NCBI GenBank assembly: GCA_002049455.2
Contig: KV918783.1
Coordinates: forward strand, 62,001 to 126,000
Reading direction: 5' to 3'
DNA: 64,000 bases
From: Porphyra umbilicalis
Taxonomy: Eukaryota; Rhodophyta; Bangiophyceae; Bangiales; Bangiaceae
The translations under genes and the position numbers were made by a program. Below are positions 1-8,793 of this stretch, one piece after another. Every line of letters begins with the position of its first letter. Position 1 is the stretch's first letter. The notes beneath the pieces were generated by a model. That model saw only the letters and a program-made list of their open reading frames with translations. It made no database searches and had not been told where the DNA came from.

Positions 1-130
1 CCCCAATCTCCCACCCCTGCCGTCAAGCAACACACGCCGCCACGTCTGCCGTGTACACACTTCCTCGTCCCCGCCCAACCGACAACCAGCTACCCTCTTC
101 CTTCCTCCCCCCCCCCCCCCCACGAGTACC

Positions 131-520
131 ATGGCCTTCATCGGCTCTGCCGCGGCGCTGCCGCTCGGCGCCCCGCGGGCGCCTCTCGCCGTGTCGGCGC
201 GCACGTCGGCCTTTACGGCCGCGCGCGGTGCGGTCGCCCCCTGCCCCCCCGCCGCCGCCCCCGCGCGGCTGGCCATGATGGCCGGCAAGCCGCCCAACCG
301 GTTTGACAACAAGGTGGCGTCGACGCAGGACAAGCTCGGCGCCCCGTCGGTCGCGCAGGGGTCGACGGGCAAGGGCTTTACGCGCTCCTCAGAGATCATC
401 AATGGCCGCTACGCCATGATTGGCTTCATCGCGGGGCTGGTGGTGGAGCTCGGCACGGGCCGCAGCGTCTACGAACAAATCAAGCTGCCGATTGAGCTCA
501 TCACCAAGGTGCTGCAGTGA
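131..520 (+). CDS. Plastid one-helix (HLIP/OHP-like) light-harvesting-like protein
   Basis: A 129-residue protein whose C-terminal half carries the chlorophyll-binding motif of the light-harvesting-like superfamily, seen as EIINGRYAMIGF (pattern ExxNGRxAMxGF) around residues 87-98, inside a single hydrophobic helix that continues to about residue 110. Family members are thylakoid proteins with one membrane helix that bind pigment and protect or assist photosystem assembly, often under high light. Residues 1 to about 50 are rich in Ala, Pro, Ser and Arg with almost no acidic residues, as expected of a plastid transit peptide. The ATG at 131 follows a C-rich leader and is the first start of this frame; the overlapping frames lack the motif. 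Length fits a nuclear-encoded one-helix protein. I cannot say whether it belongs to the OHP1, OHP2 or generic HLIP class. Confidence 0.85.
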   Translation: MAFIGSAAALPLGAPRAPLAVSARTSAFTAARGAVAPCPPAAAPARLAMMAGKPPNRFDNKVASTQDKLGAPSVAQGSTGKGFTRSSEIINGRYAMIGFIAGLVVELGTGRSVYEQIKLPIELITKVLQ

Positions 521-1161
521 GAGGGGGGCGCGGTCGGTGTCCCCAAGGGATGTACATAGCGCTGGTGCGAGACGTGGAGAGGTGGATGAGATGTGTAGTG
601 TCCATCATGTCTTTTGTGTGCGTTTGCCATGAGTTTGGAAGATGTTTTGTCGCGAACAGTTCGAGACAAGGGCAAACCAGTGGTGTGCGGAACTCGATGC
701 TCTCAACCGCAGTTGCACCAGGCGCATGGGGCGTGTGGCTTTGGGCGTTCCCAGTCTTCCACTGTCCACGGAACTTGTCCATGCGCTCCGCAAGGTGGTG
801 GCGCAGCTCCCGCGAGACACTGGTATGCATCTACTCATGTGCTGGAGCGGCTCTTACCCAGAAGTCCACGCCCCTCGTGTTTGCCAAGCCGCCGGGCGTG
901 TCGTCTGCCGTCGGCGCGAGCGCTCAGCACGTGCTGGGCAATGCCACCACGAGCAACGGTTCCGAGGATGGCGGGACGACAATCCCCCCGCGTACCGCTG
1001 AGTCATGAGGTCGCGGCGCCCGCTTGCCGCTGACATCCATCACCGGCCGGTCTGTGTAACGAGGCAGAGAAAAAGGCACAAAAAAATCATGTCAAACCCC
1101 CGTTCCCACATTCCCTCCCCCCTTCCTACCCCCCCGCCCCCGCCACACCCACCCCCCCCCC
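521..1161. other. Intergenic, 3' flanks of the one-helix and HGD genes
   Basis: The stretch lies between the stop of the plus-strand one-helix gene and the stop of the minus-strand dioxygenase gene, so it should hold both 3' untranslated regions. Composition is ordinary, then C-rich near 1100-1165. The overlapping open frames here have no recognisable domain and I treat them as chance. I see no gene in it. Confidence 0.5.
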
Positions 1162-2779
1162 CTATGGCCGGCGCGGGTCAAAGCGGCTAACCAACCCCGC
1201 CCAACAGTCGAGGTAGTCGTCGTCCACGCACGGCCCCGACGCGGCCCAGTCGGTCAGCCGCAGCATCATGCACGACTCAAACATAAACGCGAGCCCGTCC
1301 CCGTCGGCCGCTTCCCCATCCTCCCCCGCCACGCCCACCCCCGGCGCCGGCGCAGCCGGCGGCCGCCCCATCCGCACGGGCACGTCCGGCGGCGCCGCCT
1401 CGGACGCGGCGTACGACACCGCGTCGGGCCCGTGCGGCGCGTGGTGCGGGTGCAACGACGCGGCGCCCGGCACAAAGCCGCCGTCCGCGTCCGCGTCCGC
1501 GTTCGCGTCGGCGCCGTCCCGCCCCCCCCCCGCCGCCTTGGCGTCGTACACCCCCCGGAGGAGCCCCATAAACTCGCTCATCCCGTTGCGGTGCAAGTAG
1601 GGCGCGCGGAGGGTGTGTTCGGCGACCGACCAGCGGGGTGGAAAGGCGACCACGTCGAGCACCGCCACCCCCGGCGCGGACCCCGACGGCACGGTGAGGA
1701 CCGTAAAGACGGACGGGTCGAGGTGGTCGTACCGCACCGCATTGACGGGGCAGTAGTCGGCCAAGTCGTACGCGTAGGGCAGGTGGTTGCCGTGCCACGC
1801 GACCACGTCAAAGGGGGTGTGGCCGGCGCGGTAGGGGGCTTGCCAGAGCGCCCCACCGTATTTTTGGTAGAGCGTAAAGGGGGGGGGGGGGGGGGCGCCG
1901 CCCCGCCGTCACGGCCGCCGCCGCCGCTGCTGCTGCCGCCGCCGCCGCCGCTGCTGCTGCCGCCGCCGCCGCCGCTGCCGCAGCCGCCGCCGCCGCCGCC
2001 GCCGCCGCCGGTGGGCGCCGCCGGCGCCACAAACGCGGCGGTCGGGTAGCGAAAGTGGCGGCGGGCGGCGAGCCCCGACGTGCCAATGACGCCGAGTTCG
2101 GGCAACGCAAACGGCCCGTTGAAGACTTCGACGGCGTAGCCGCGCGCCCCCCCCCCCCGCCGAGGGCGACCGCAAAGCGCATGCCGCGGGGCACGACGGC
2201 CAGCGTGCCCGGCGGCACGGCCAGCACCCCCACCTCGGTCGTCAGCCGCAGGGCGCCGGCCTGCGGCAGCAGCAGCAGCTCCCCGTCGGCAAACGTCAGC
2301 GCGCAGTCGACCATATCCGCATTGGCAGCGTACATGTAGATGGTCAACCCCGACCGGCCGTCGGCACTGCCGGCGCCGGCCACGGCCACGAGGCCGGCGA
2401 GAAAGTCAACGGCGCCGTCGCTGGGGCGTCTGCCGCCGCGTCGCTCCGCCCCGCCACCCCCGTCGGTCGGTGGCGGGGGCGGCAGCGGCAGCGGCCGCCA
2501 CCGGTACCGCTCTGGCGTTGCGTGGCGCGGGGGCGCGCACGCGAGCGGCGCGCGGCCCGGTGGCGCGCGCGCAAAGCGGCCGACGGCCGCCGCCGAGGGG
2601 AGGATGCGGTACAGCCACGTGCGCGCGTTGGCCGCCCGCGGCACCGTAAAGGCCGTCCCCGACAGCTGCTCCGCGTACAAGCCATAGGCGACGCGGAGGG
2701 GCGTGTTTTGGCGCGCCGGCAGCGCGCCGGGGAGGGCCTCAGAGGCGAGCTCATTGCCAAAGCCGGTGAGGGTGGTGGG

Positions 2780-2820
<41 letters not shown>

Positions 2821-3025
2821 GGCGGGGCGGGGGCGCAGCGGCCACCGTCTCGACGGCGGCGGCAGCAGCAGTCGCCCCAGCCGTGCCACACGCGTCGCTC
2901 AGCGGGACGGCAACGGGCGACACGTCGGGGGTCGGGGGGGGGGCGGCCGCGCCGTCACGGGCGCGTGGGAGACCATGGCGTGCCGCCGGGGCGGGGCACT
3001 CGACCCGCAGCGCCAGAGGCGCCAA
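1162..3025 (-). CDS. HGD: Homogentisate 1,2-dioxygenase, reading frame broken at two homopolymer runs
   Basis: Opens the aromatic ring of homogentisate to maleylacetoacetate in tyrosine catabolism, using non-haem Fe(II). The N-terminal part (3025 to about 2150) has the family signature GFGNE, then YAEQLSGTAFTVPR and TWLYRI. The middle part (about 2147-1895, a second frame) has GYAVEVFNGPF and GVIGTSGLAARRHF. The C-terminal part (about 1880-1162, a third frame) has YQKYGGALWQAPYRAGHTPF, WHGNHLPYAYDL, the iron-ligand region YLHRNGMSEFMG (His and Glu retained), APHGPD (third ligand His) and AFMFES. The frame changes fall at a C-run near 2147-2158 and a G-run near 1879-1895, so small sequencing or assembly indels are as likely as real decay. 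Unusual inserts of Gly, Ala and Asp (near 1900-2010 and in the ligand region near 1500) and an Ala-rich N-terminus make it longer than animal or fungal homologues. Confidence 0.85.
1879..2010. repeat. GC-rich triplet and mononucleotide repeat inside the HGD gene
   Basis: A G-run of about 17 bases is followed by GCC/GCT-type triplets, encoding poly-Gly/Ser on the minus strand. It lies at a surface-loop position of the dioxygenase between its N- and C-terminal halves. It is a likely place for replication or assembly slippage and coincides with one of the two frame breaks. Confidence 0.8.
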
Positions 3026-4006
3026 AAGCCGCAGACGTGGCGGCTCGGCTGCCCGCGCGCCGTGGATGAAAAAAGGCAGAGCGACGGGTACGGAGGTGCC
3101 ACAGCAGCTGCGGGTCGACGCTCGGCCAAGCGGGGCGGGTGGGCTGGACGCGCCGCCAACGCGGCCGCGGCCGCGACGGCACCCTGTGCGAGGAGGCGCG
3201 AGGCGCTCGACTCGCGCATCAGGGCCATTCTATTTTACATCACGATGGACGGCCGAACGTTCGAACGTTTGGACTTTCGGACGTTGGGGCGAAACAGAGC
3301 ACTTTGCAAAAGAGTTCCGAATTCCCTGGCCTGTGGGACAGGGTGCGCCTGCCCCGGGTGGGGGGGCCCCCCCCCACCGCCCCGCGTTGCGCGCGGCGAC
3401 CGCGCGCAGCGACGTCGCTGCGCGAAGTCGCGACTTCCGGGGTTCGCTCCCCGCGGACGCGCGCCGTGGCGGCGGCCACGGCGGGTGACGACCGTCCACG
3501 GACGGTCGTCGCCACCGCCGCGCCGCCGCCGCAAGGTCACGGCCTCTGCGGCGTCTGATGTTGTCGGCGCGAGCGAGATGGCCACCCCAGCAGCGGCGGG
3601 CGGCGAGGCGTCGGCGGCCGCCGACGCCGGGCTGGCCGACGGGGGGGGAGCGCCGTCGTTGGCCGCGCGCTTGGTGGGCTGGCTGTGACGGCCGCCGCCA
3701 GAGGCGCCGCCGCCAGTCGCGCGACGCGGCCGGGCCGCCCAAGAGGCCAGCGAGGGAAGCAGGGAGGAGGGAGCAGGCTGGGAAACAGGCGATCCGCCCG
3801 CCAAAGGCAGAGCAGCACCCGACTCCTCTGGTCAATGCGGGTGTTTCCCGAGAAGAAGAACTGAGGGGTTGAAAGCTCGAAATCCGATCCATGACATCCC
3901 GTGAAAGATTTTCTATCGCAACAGAAGCATCAAGTCCCAGAGCAATGAACGGACGGCAGTGTCAGTGCAGGAACCAGACAGTGCCCAACATGTTGTGATA
4001 CAACTC
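3026..4006. other. Upstream region of HGD and 3' flank of the NB-ARC gene
   Basis: This holds the presumed promoter of the minus-strand HGD gene and the 3' flank of the NB-ARC gene. The palindrome CGAACGTTCG lies near 3253 and the 3400-3700 part is rich in short GC repeats. Open frames in all six frames are Arg/Ala/Pro-rich and show no domain, so I call no gene. Confidence 0.4.
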
Positions 4007-7000
4007 TCAGTTCCCGCTAGGTTCACTGAGTAGCCCAAACAGCGCACGCCTCGCCTCCGACACGGCGCGTGCTACAGCCCCCTGGTGCGCGGGCCATGCC
4101 GCCCAGCGACGCCCAAACCGCTCCAGAGCTCCTCCGCACTCAATCACCGCCGACCAACACTCGCCGTCCATCAGTGCAAGCAGCAGGCAAAACGTCGTGA
4201 GCGCCCACTGCTGAGGTGCCGCTTGAGGCGTGCGCACCTCCAGCGCTCGGCGGTAGCAGGTGACCGCCGCGTCCACGTCGACCACCCCGGTGGCGACGCT
4301 TCCCTGGCGGTCGTGGTGTGTGACGCCCATATTGTGTTGCGTCTCCGCCCAGTTGAGGGGCACCGCCACCCGCGTGCGCACTGTCAGGGCACGGTCAAAG
4401 CAAGCGACCGCTGCCGCCTTGTTAGCTGCCGGGTCTCCAAACAGGCGGTCGCGGAGCGCCTTGCCACGGTGGTTTTGAGCCGCAGCCCACATGAGCGGGG
4501 CCGCCTCCCGCGTGCACACTGTCAGCGTGTCTTCGTAGCAGGCAATGGCCGCCTCGATGGAAGCAGCCTTGTCACCGACAAGCCGGTTGTAGTACGCTAT
4601 ACCCAAATTATAGCGCGTCTTGGCCCACAGCACCGGCTCCGCCGTCCGCGTCCGTACCTCCAACGACCTGCGATAGTACGCGATCGCCTCCTCTACGTTG
4701 GCCGCCTCGTCCCCGTTGATGCGGTGACGATAGGCCACCGCGAGGCTGTTCTGCGCCCCCGCCCACTCGCGCGGTGCCGCCGGTCGCGTCCACACTTCCA
4801 GCGACCGCTGGTAGTGCGCGATGGCTGTCTCCATGTTGGCCGCCTTGTCGCCGACGACGCGCACGTCATACGCGTCGCCGAGTAGCTTGTGCGTCTCTGC
4901 CCAAACAAGGGGCGCCGCCGATTTCGTTCGCACCTCCAGCGCCAGACAGTAGCAGGCGATTGCCGCCTCTATGTTGGTCACCCTGTCCCCGGCAACCCGA
5001 AAGACGAGTGCGCGCCCGAGCCCGACTTGCAGCGTTGCCCACAACGATGGTGCCTCAGACCACTTGACATGTTCTAGAGCCACCTTACAGTGCTCGACGG
5101 CTGCCTCGATGTTGTCCCGCCGGCAGCCAGCAATCCGCGAGTTATACGCCAACGCTAGCGCGGCGTGCGCCCGGCCGAGCAGCACCGGCGACAGGGAAGC
5201 CTTGGAAGCACGGTCGTTCACCACCGCCATCAACGCGGCAAGCACCACCTCCACGTCAGCCTGGAAGGCCAACGGCGAGCTGACTCGCAAGCGCGCAACT
5301 TGCCAGGCACGGTCCATGGCGGACACCAGTCCGCACACATCCCACGCCGCGGCGACGTGGCGCACCACGTGGTCGTACCAGGAGCCGTCGTCGGGCACCT
5401 CCCACAAACGAAGCAGCCGCCACCCGTGCGCGTCCAAGTCGTCAACGGCCACCCCGTCCATGTAGTGGTCCACCATCCGCTGATGTGTGGCGCGGGCGGC
5501 GTCGCCGAGCAAGCTCAGCGCGTACTGGCCGATGACCGGATGCACAATGACGCCGACGAGCTCTCCACAGGCCTTGTCCACGTCCCGACGCAGGAGTCCC
5601 GCCCGGACGAGTACTGCGACGAGCTCGTCTACGCCGGGGTTCGAAATTGCGCCGCTCGATAGCGCCACCGATTGCCCGTACGCTGCGGCCGCTTCGCAGA
5701 GCGGGAACCGCCACAGCCGCGCCAGCACAGGAACGCGAACATGGACGGGGAGGACGCCCATGGCAGCGAACGCATCCCTGCACACCTCATCCGGGAGAAG
5801 TCCGAAGCTCACATCCAGTGCCGCGCGCACCGACGGCCGCGGAGGGGTGCTGTCCCAACACACGAAGTCCGGTTCCATCCAACGCTGCTCTAGCGCATCT
5901 ACTACTGGCCGCCACGCGCCACCGCGGTCCGCAATCATCGAGCCGACAATGGCCAACGACAACGCGTGGCACTCCGTCTTAGCCAGGACGCGGCGCACCC
6001 AGCAGGTCTCTTCCGAGGCAGAAAACGGGGGCACCCCAGCCTTACCCGCCGCCTTGGCCAGCACCAGCCGCGCGTCATCAGCAGGGAGGGCGTCAATGGA
6101 CACCAGCGTTGCACCCGGCACGGACGAGACCACCGCCTCGGAGCGGGTCGAGAACAGCACTGGGGTGGCGGAGGGGATGAGTCCAAGAAGCTGCCGCAGC
6201 AGCTCGCGCTTCTCGTACAGCGCGTCATCAATGACCACCAGCCACTTGGACGCGTCCGCAACAGGAACAGTGCGCACATAGGCCGCCGCCACCGCCACAA
6301 AATTCTTGTCCTCAGTCAAGGCCGATAGCTGCATGGCAGCGTCGCTGCCGCAAAAGCGGTGGACCAGTGCCACAACTGCTTCTGCCACAGACTGCAGCGT
6401 TGAGGAGGCGTCGAGCTGCACCCACGCGGTCCCCTTGGAAAAATGCTTACGCACCCATTCACACGCCGCCACGCCCGCGCACGCGGTCGTCTTCCCGCTC
6501 CCACCGACGGCGCATACGCCGATCCGCGGCCATGTGTCCGCGCCAGCGCAAACTGCCTGCAGAGCGGCGACAATGGCGTGCTCCGCGCGCAGCGGGTTGT
6601 CCACGCCTGGCACGTAGGCCGCGTCTAGCGCAGGTGGGCGCCACCACTGCAGGTAGGCGTCCGGCTTGTGATTGTCTGACGATGAGCTCGACCGCTCCAT
6701 CGCAGTAACACGTGCCACCATCCAGTCTACCCCGTAGCCAACTGCACCGAGCGCGCACGTGTCGAGCAGCTCCTTGTCCAACTGCTCCAGCTGCACCATC
6801 CACCCGCGCACGACACGGTCACCAAGCATCCTACGAGCGGAGCTAGCAAAGAATGTCGCCTCAACAGCGTTCAATACAATCTCCACCCGGCCGAGCACCC
6901 CGCACAACTGCGCTGCGTGAGTCGTCGCAAAAGCCGTTGGTTCTCGCGCAAGCGCCTCGTCAACTAGGGTAACTACCCGGCCCGCCAAGTCCGCTGACCG

Positions 7001-8392
7001 ATCGAGCACGGCCACGCGCATTTCGTGGTGCGCGTCGGCCAACACTGCCAGCGCCGTGAATTGGACAACAAGCAGTGCTACGCGAAGCGCAGCACCAGCC
7101 ACTGGTACACACACAACCTGATCCACCGAGTTGAGAGCGGCTGCAAGCGCACCGGCGCTGCCGCTGGGGCCACCGACTGCCCCTCCGTCCATCAGCGGTT
7201 GCAGCCAGTGCGACGCTTGAAGGACGGCCCGCCGTCCGCGGACCCCAAGAGCAGCCGACACCACACCGCACTTGGAGGCGCCCATGGGGAGGAGGTCCGT
7301 CGACCCGACCAGCGACCGTACCGGGGTCACCAAGTTATCCTCATCTGCACGGCCCGACGAAAGGACCGCGTGCCAAGGAAGCACGAGGGAACCCCCTGCC
7401 GCCGCCCACGTCCGACGAACATCTGCCGAGGGCGCCACTAACACCAGCTCAATCGCCGATAGGCTGCCGCCCCCAGGAGCGCTGCTCTGCTCCTCCCCGC
7501 GAACGAACAGTAGGCGGTCACTCAGGCGGTGACAGTCCGCGGCAGCCCCATCTCCCACGTCCGACAGCGTCGCGGCTCGCAGTATGCAGCCCTTCCGCCC
7601 TAATCGCACGCATGAAGGACCCTTGTCACGAAAGTCCGAGAGCGACAGAGGAACGACTTCCTGCGGGGTAGCCCGAACCAAGTACACGTTGCGGCCAAGG
7701 CAAACGTGGACAATCTGGCCGCGGCCAAACGCGCGCGTCAAAGACGAGCACGACCAAACGCAAAAGGAGACGATGGGGTAACCCACAGTGCTGTCCGGTT
7801 CATCCGCGACAATGTTGAGCGCACATGCCACAGACCGAACGTCTCGTTGCGCATCACGACTACGCGCATGGCGGCCACTTGTCGCCCCAGCGGCACAGCG
7901 CACACGCGCCCCACCGCGCGGCTCCGCGCCTCGGCACGACGAACCGATCGCTGCAGACGCGCAGATCGCCACTGGGTCAGCAAGAGCGGACGACGTGTCC
8001 AGCACTGTCGTGCAACCACCTGTACCACCACCATCACCACTGTCAAGATCATCACCACCACCAATCGTCGGAGATTCCCCGTTACCAATACCGCTGTTTG
8101 TGAGGGCAGTGACCGCGGCGGCTACCCCGCCGCCACCCTCCCTACGCCGGCGGCGGCGCCCAAGGAAACAGAACGAAAGAGGCTGCTTCATCTGACCTCT
8201 GTGTCCCAAAACAGTAGCTACGAGCGCGCACTCGGTGCCCTCGACACCGTGCACAACGAGAGGATTGGTGTCGCAAGCGCTTCCCGCACTCCCGGCAACA
8301 CAACTAGCGCTTGAACAGTCGTCGAGCGCATACCCCGCGACCCCTGCATCCCACCACGCGGGAACCCCCCGACTGGGTCCCTTCTTGGCCAC
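4007..8392 (-). CDS. NB-ARC / TPR STAND NTPase (NLR-like)
   Basis: A 1461-residue protein in one uninterrupted frame. The P-loop GGSGKTT has its lysine near residue 634. The Walker B stretch WLVVIDDALYE (Asp-Asp near 722) is followed by a sensor-like LFSTRSEAV and a CHALSLAIVGSM segment that sits where GLPL occurs in NB-ARC proteins. Residues about 1065-1405 hold about seven tetratricopeptide-type repeats of 37-48 residues, each with a pattern like AYxxRxxGDxAxNxExAIAxYxxxLEVxT. STAND ATPases of this layout act as ligand-triggered oligomerising switches; relatives are NLR immune receptors and the NB-ARC/TPR proteins of algae and cyanobacteria. The N-terminal 600 residues match nothing I know; their first ~100 are low complexity, so the true start may be a later Met such as Met67. 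No membrane helix is obvious. Immunity is inference; sensor or regulator is safer. Confidence 0.85.
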   Translation of the reverse strand: MAKKGPSRGVPAWWDAGVAGYALDDCSSASCVAGSAGSACDTNPLVVHGVEGTECALVATVLGHRGQMKQPLSFCFLGRRRRRREGGGGVAAAVTALTNSGIGNGESPTIGGGDDLDSGDGGGTGGCTTVLDTSSALADPVAICASAAIGSSCRGAEPRGGARVRCAAGATSGRHARSRDAQRDVRSVACALNIVADEPDSTVGYPIVSFCVWSCSSLTRAFGRGQIVHVCLGRNVYLVRATPQEVVPLSLSDFRDKGPSCVRLGRKGCILRAATLSDVGDGAAADCHRLSDRLLFVRGEEQSSAPGGGSLSAIELVLVAPSADVRRTWAAAGGSLVLPWHAVLSSGRADEDNLVTPVRSLVGSTDLLPMGASKCGVVSAALGVRGRRAVLQASHWLQPLMDGGAVGGPSGSAGALAAALNSVDQVVCVPVAGAALRVALLVVQFTALAVLADAHHEMRVAVLDRSADLAGRVVTLVDEALAREPTAFATTHAAQLCGVLGRVEIVLNAVEATFFASSARRMLGDRVVRGWMVQLEQLDKELLDTCALGAVGYGVDWMVARVTAMERSSSSSDNHKPDAYLQWWRPPALDAAYVPGVDNPLRAEHAIVAALQAVCAGADTWPRIGVCAVGGSGKTTACAGVAACEWVRKHFSKGTAWVQLDASSTLQSVAEAVVALVHRFCGSDAAMQLSALTEDKNFVAVAAAYVRTVPVADASKWLVVIDDALYEKRELLRQLLGLIPSATPVLFSTRSEAVVSSVPGATLVSIDALPADDARLVLAKAAGKAGVPPFSASEETCWVRRVLAKTECHALSLAIVGSMIADRGGAWRPVVDALEQRWMEPDFVCWDSTPPRPSVRAALDVSFGLLPDEVCRDAFAAMGVLPVHVRVPVLARLWRFPLCEAAAAYGQSVALSSGAISNPGVDELVAVLVRAGLLRRDVDKACGELVGVIVHPVIGQYALSLLGDAARATHQRMVDHYMDGVAVDDLDAHGWRLLRLWEVPDDGSWYDHVVRHVAAAWDVCGLVSAMDRAWQVARLRVSSPLAFQADVEVVLAALMAVVNDRASKASLSPVLLGRAHAALALAYNSRIAGCRRDNIEAAVEHCKVALEHVKWSEAPSLWATLQVGLGRALVFRVAGDRVTNIEAAIACYCLALEVRTKSAAPLVWAETHKLLGDAYDVRVVGDKAANMETAIAHYQRSLEVWTRPAAPREWAGAQNSLAVAYRHRINGDEAANVEEAIAYYRRSLEVRTRTAEPVLWAKTRYNLGIAYYNRLVGDKAASIEAAIACYEDTLTVCTREAAPLMWAAAQNHRGKALRDRLFGDPAANKAAAVACFDRALTVRTRVAVPLNWAETQHNMGVTHHDRQGSVATGVVDVDAAVTCYRRALEVRTPQAAPQQWALTTFCLLLALMDGECWSAVIECGGALERFGRRWAAWPAHQGAVARAVSEARRALFGLLSEPSGN

Positions 8393-8558
8393 AAGGAGGT
8401 GCCTCTTCCCTTATGCCGTGCGCGGCCGTGGCCGATGAGCGGGAGGCTGCCAGGAAGGCACGCCACAACAGCACATCAATGTAAAACGGGCGACGGTCGC
8501 AAGGGGACGTACCAACCACCGAGGGCCAAGCGTGGGTGGTTCCCCGGGCGCAGCACCA

Positions 8559-8686
8559 CAGCACCGCCGCTACACAGCACCGCCGCTACACAGCACCGCC
8601 GCTACACAGCACCGCCGCTACACAGCACCGCCGCTACACAGCACCGCCGCTACACAGCACCGCCGCTACACAGCACAGCCGCGACA
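8559..8686. repeat. 16-bp tandem repeat, seven perfect units plus one degenerate
   Basis: The unit CAGCACCGCCGCTACA is repeated seven times exactly and once with changes. Because 16 is not a multiple of 3, the array is open in all three forward frames and every frame gives the same 16-residue peptide cycle, which creates false ORFs. It lies about 170 bp upstream of the NB-ARC start. Confidence 0.95.
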
Positions 8687-8793
8687 CAGCAGCATCGGCG
8701 CCACGCTGCGACGACCAGCAACACCACTCCCAGGGGATCCGGGCAGCAGAAGTTCGCGTGTGGTCGTTCAATCGTTTCGGAGCATGTATGATA

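Noticed and set aside
4085-6328. Several plus-strand ORFs of 100-266 codons
   Set aside because: They lie antisense to the intact NB-ARC/TPR frame and have no domain.
8559-8686. Possible CRISPR-like array
   Set aside because: The repeats are directly contiguous with no unique spacers, and the context is eukaryotic.
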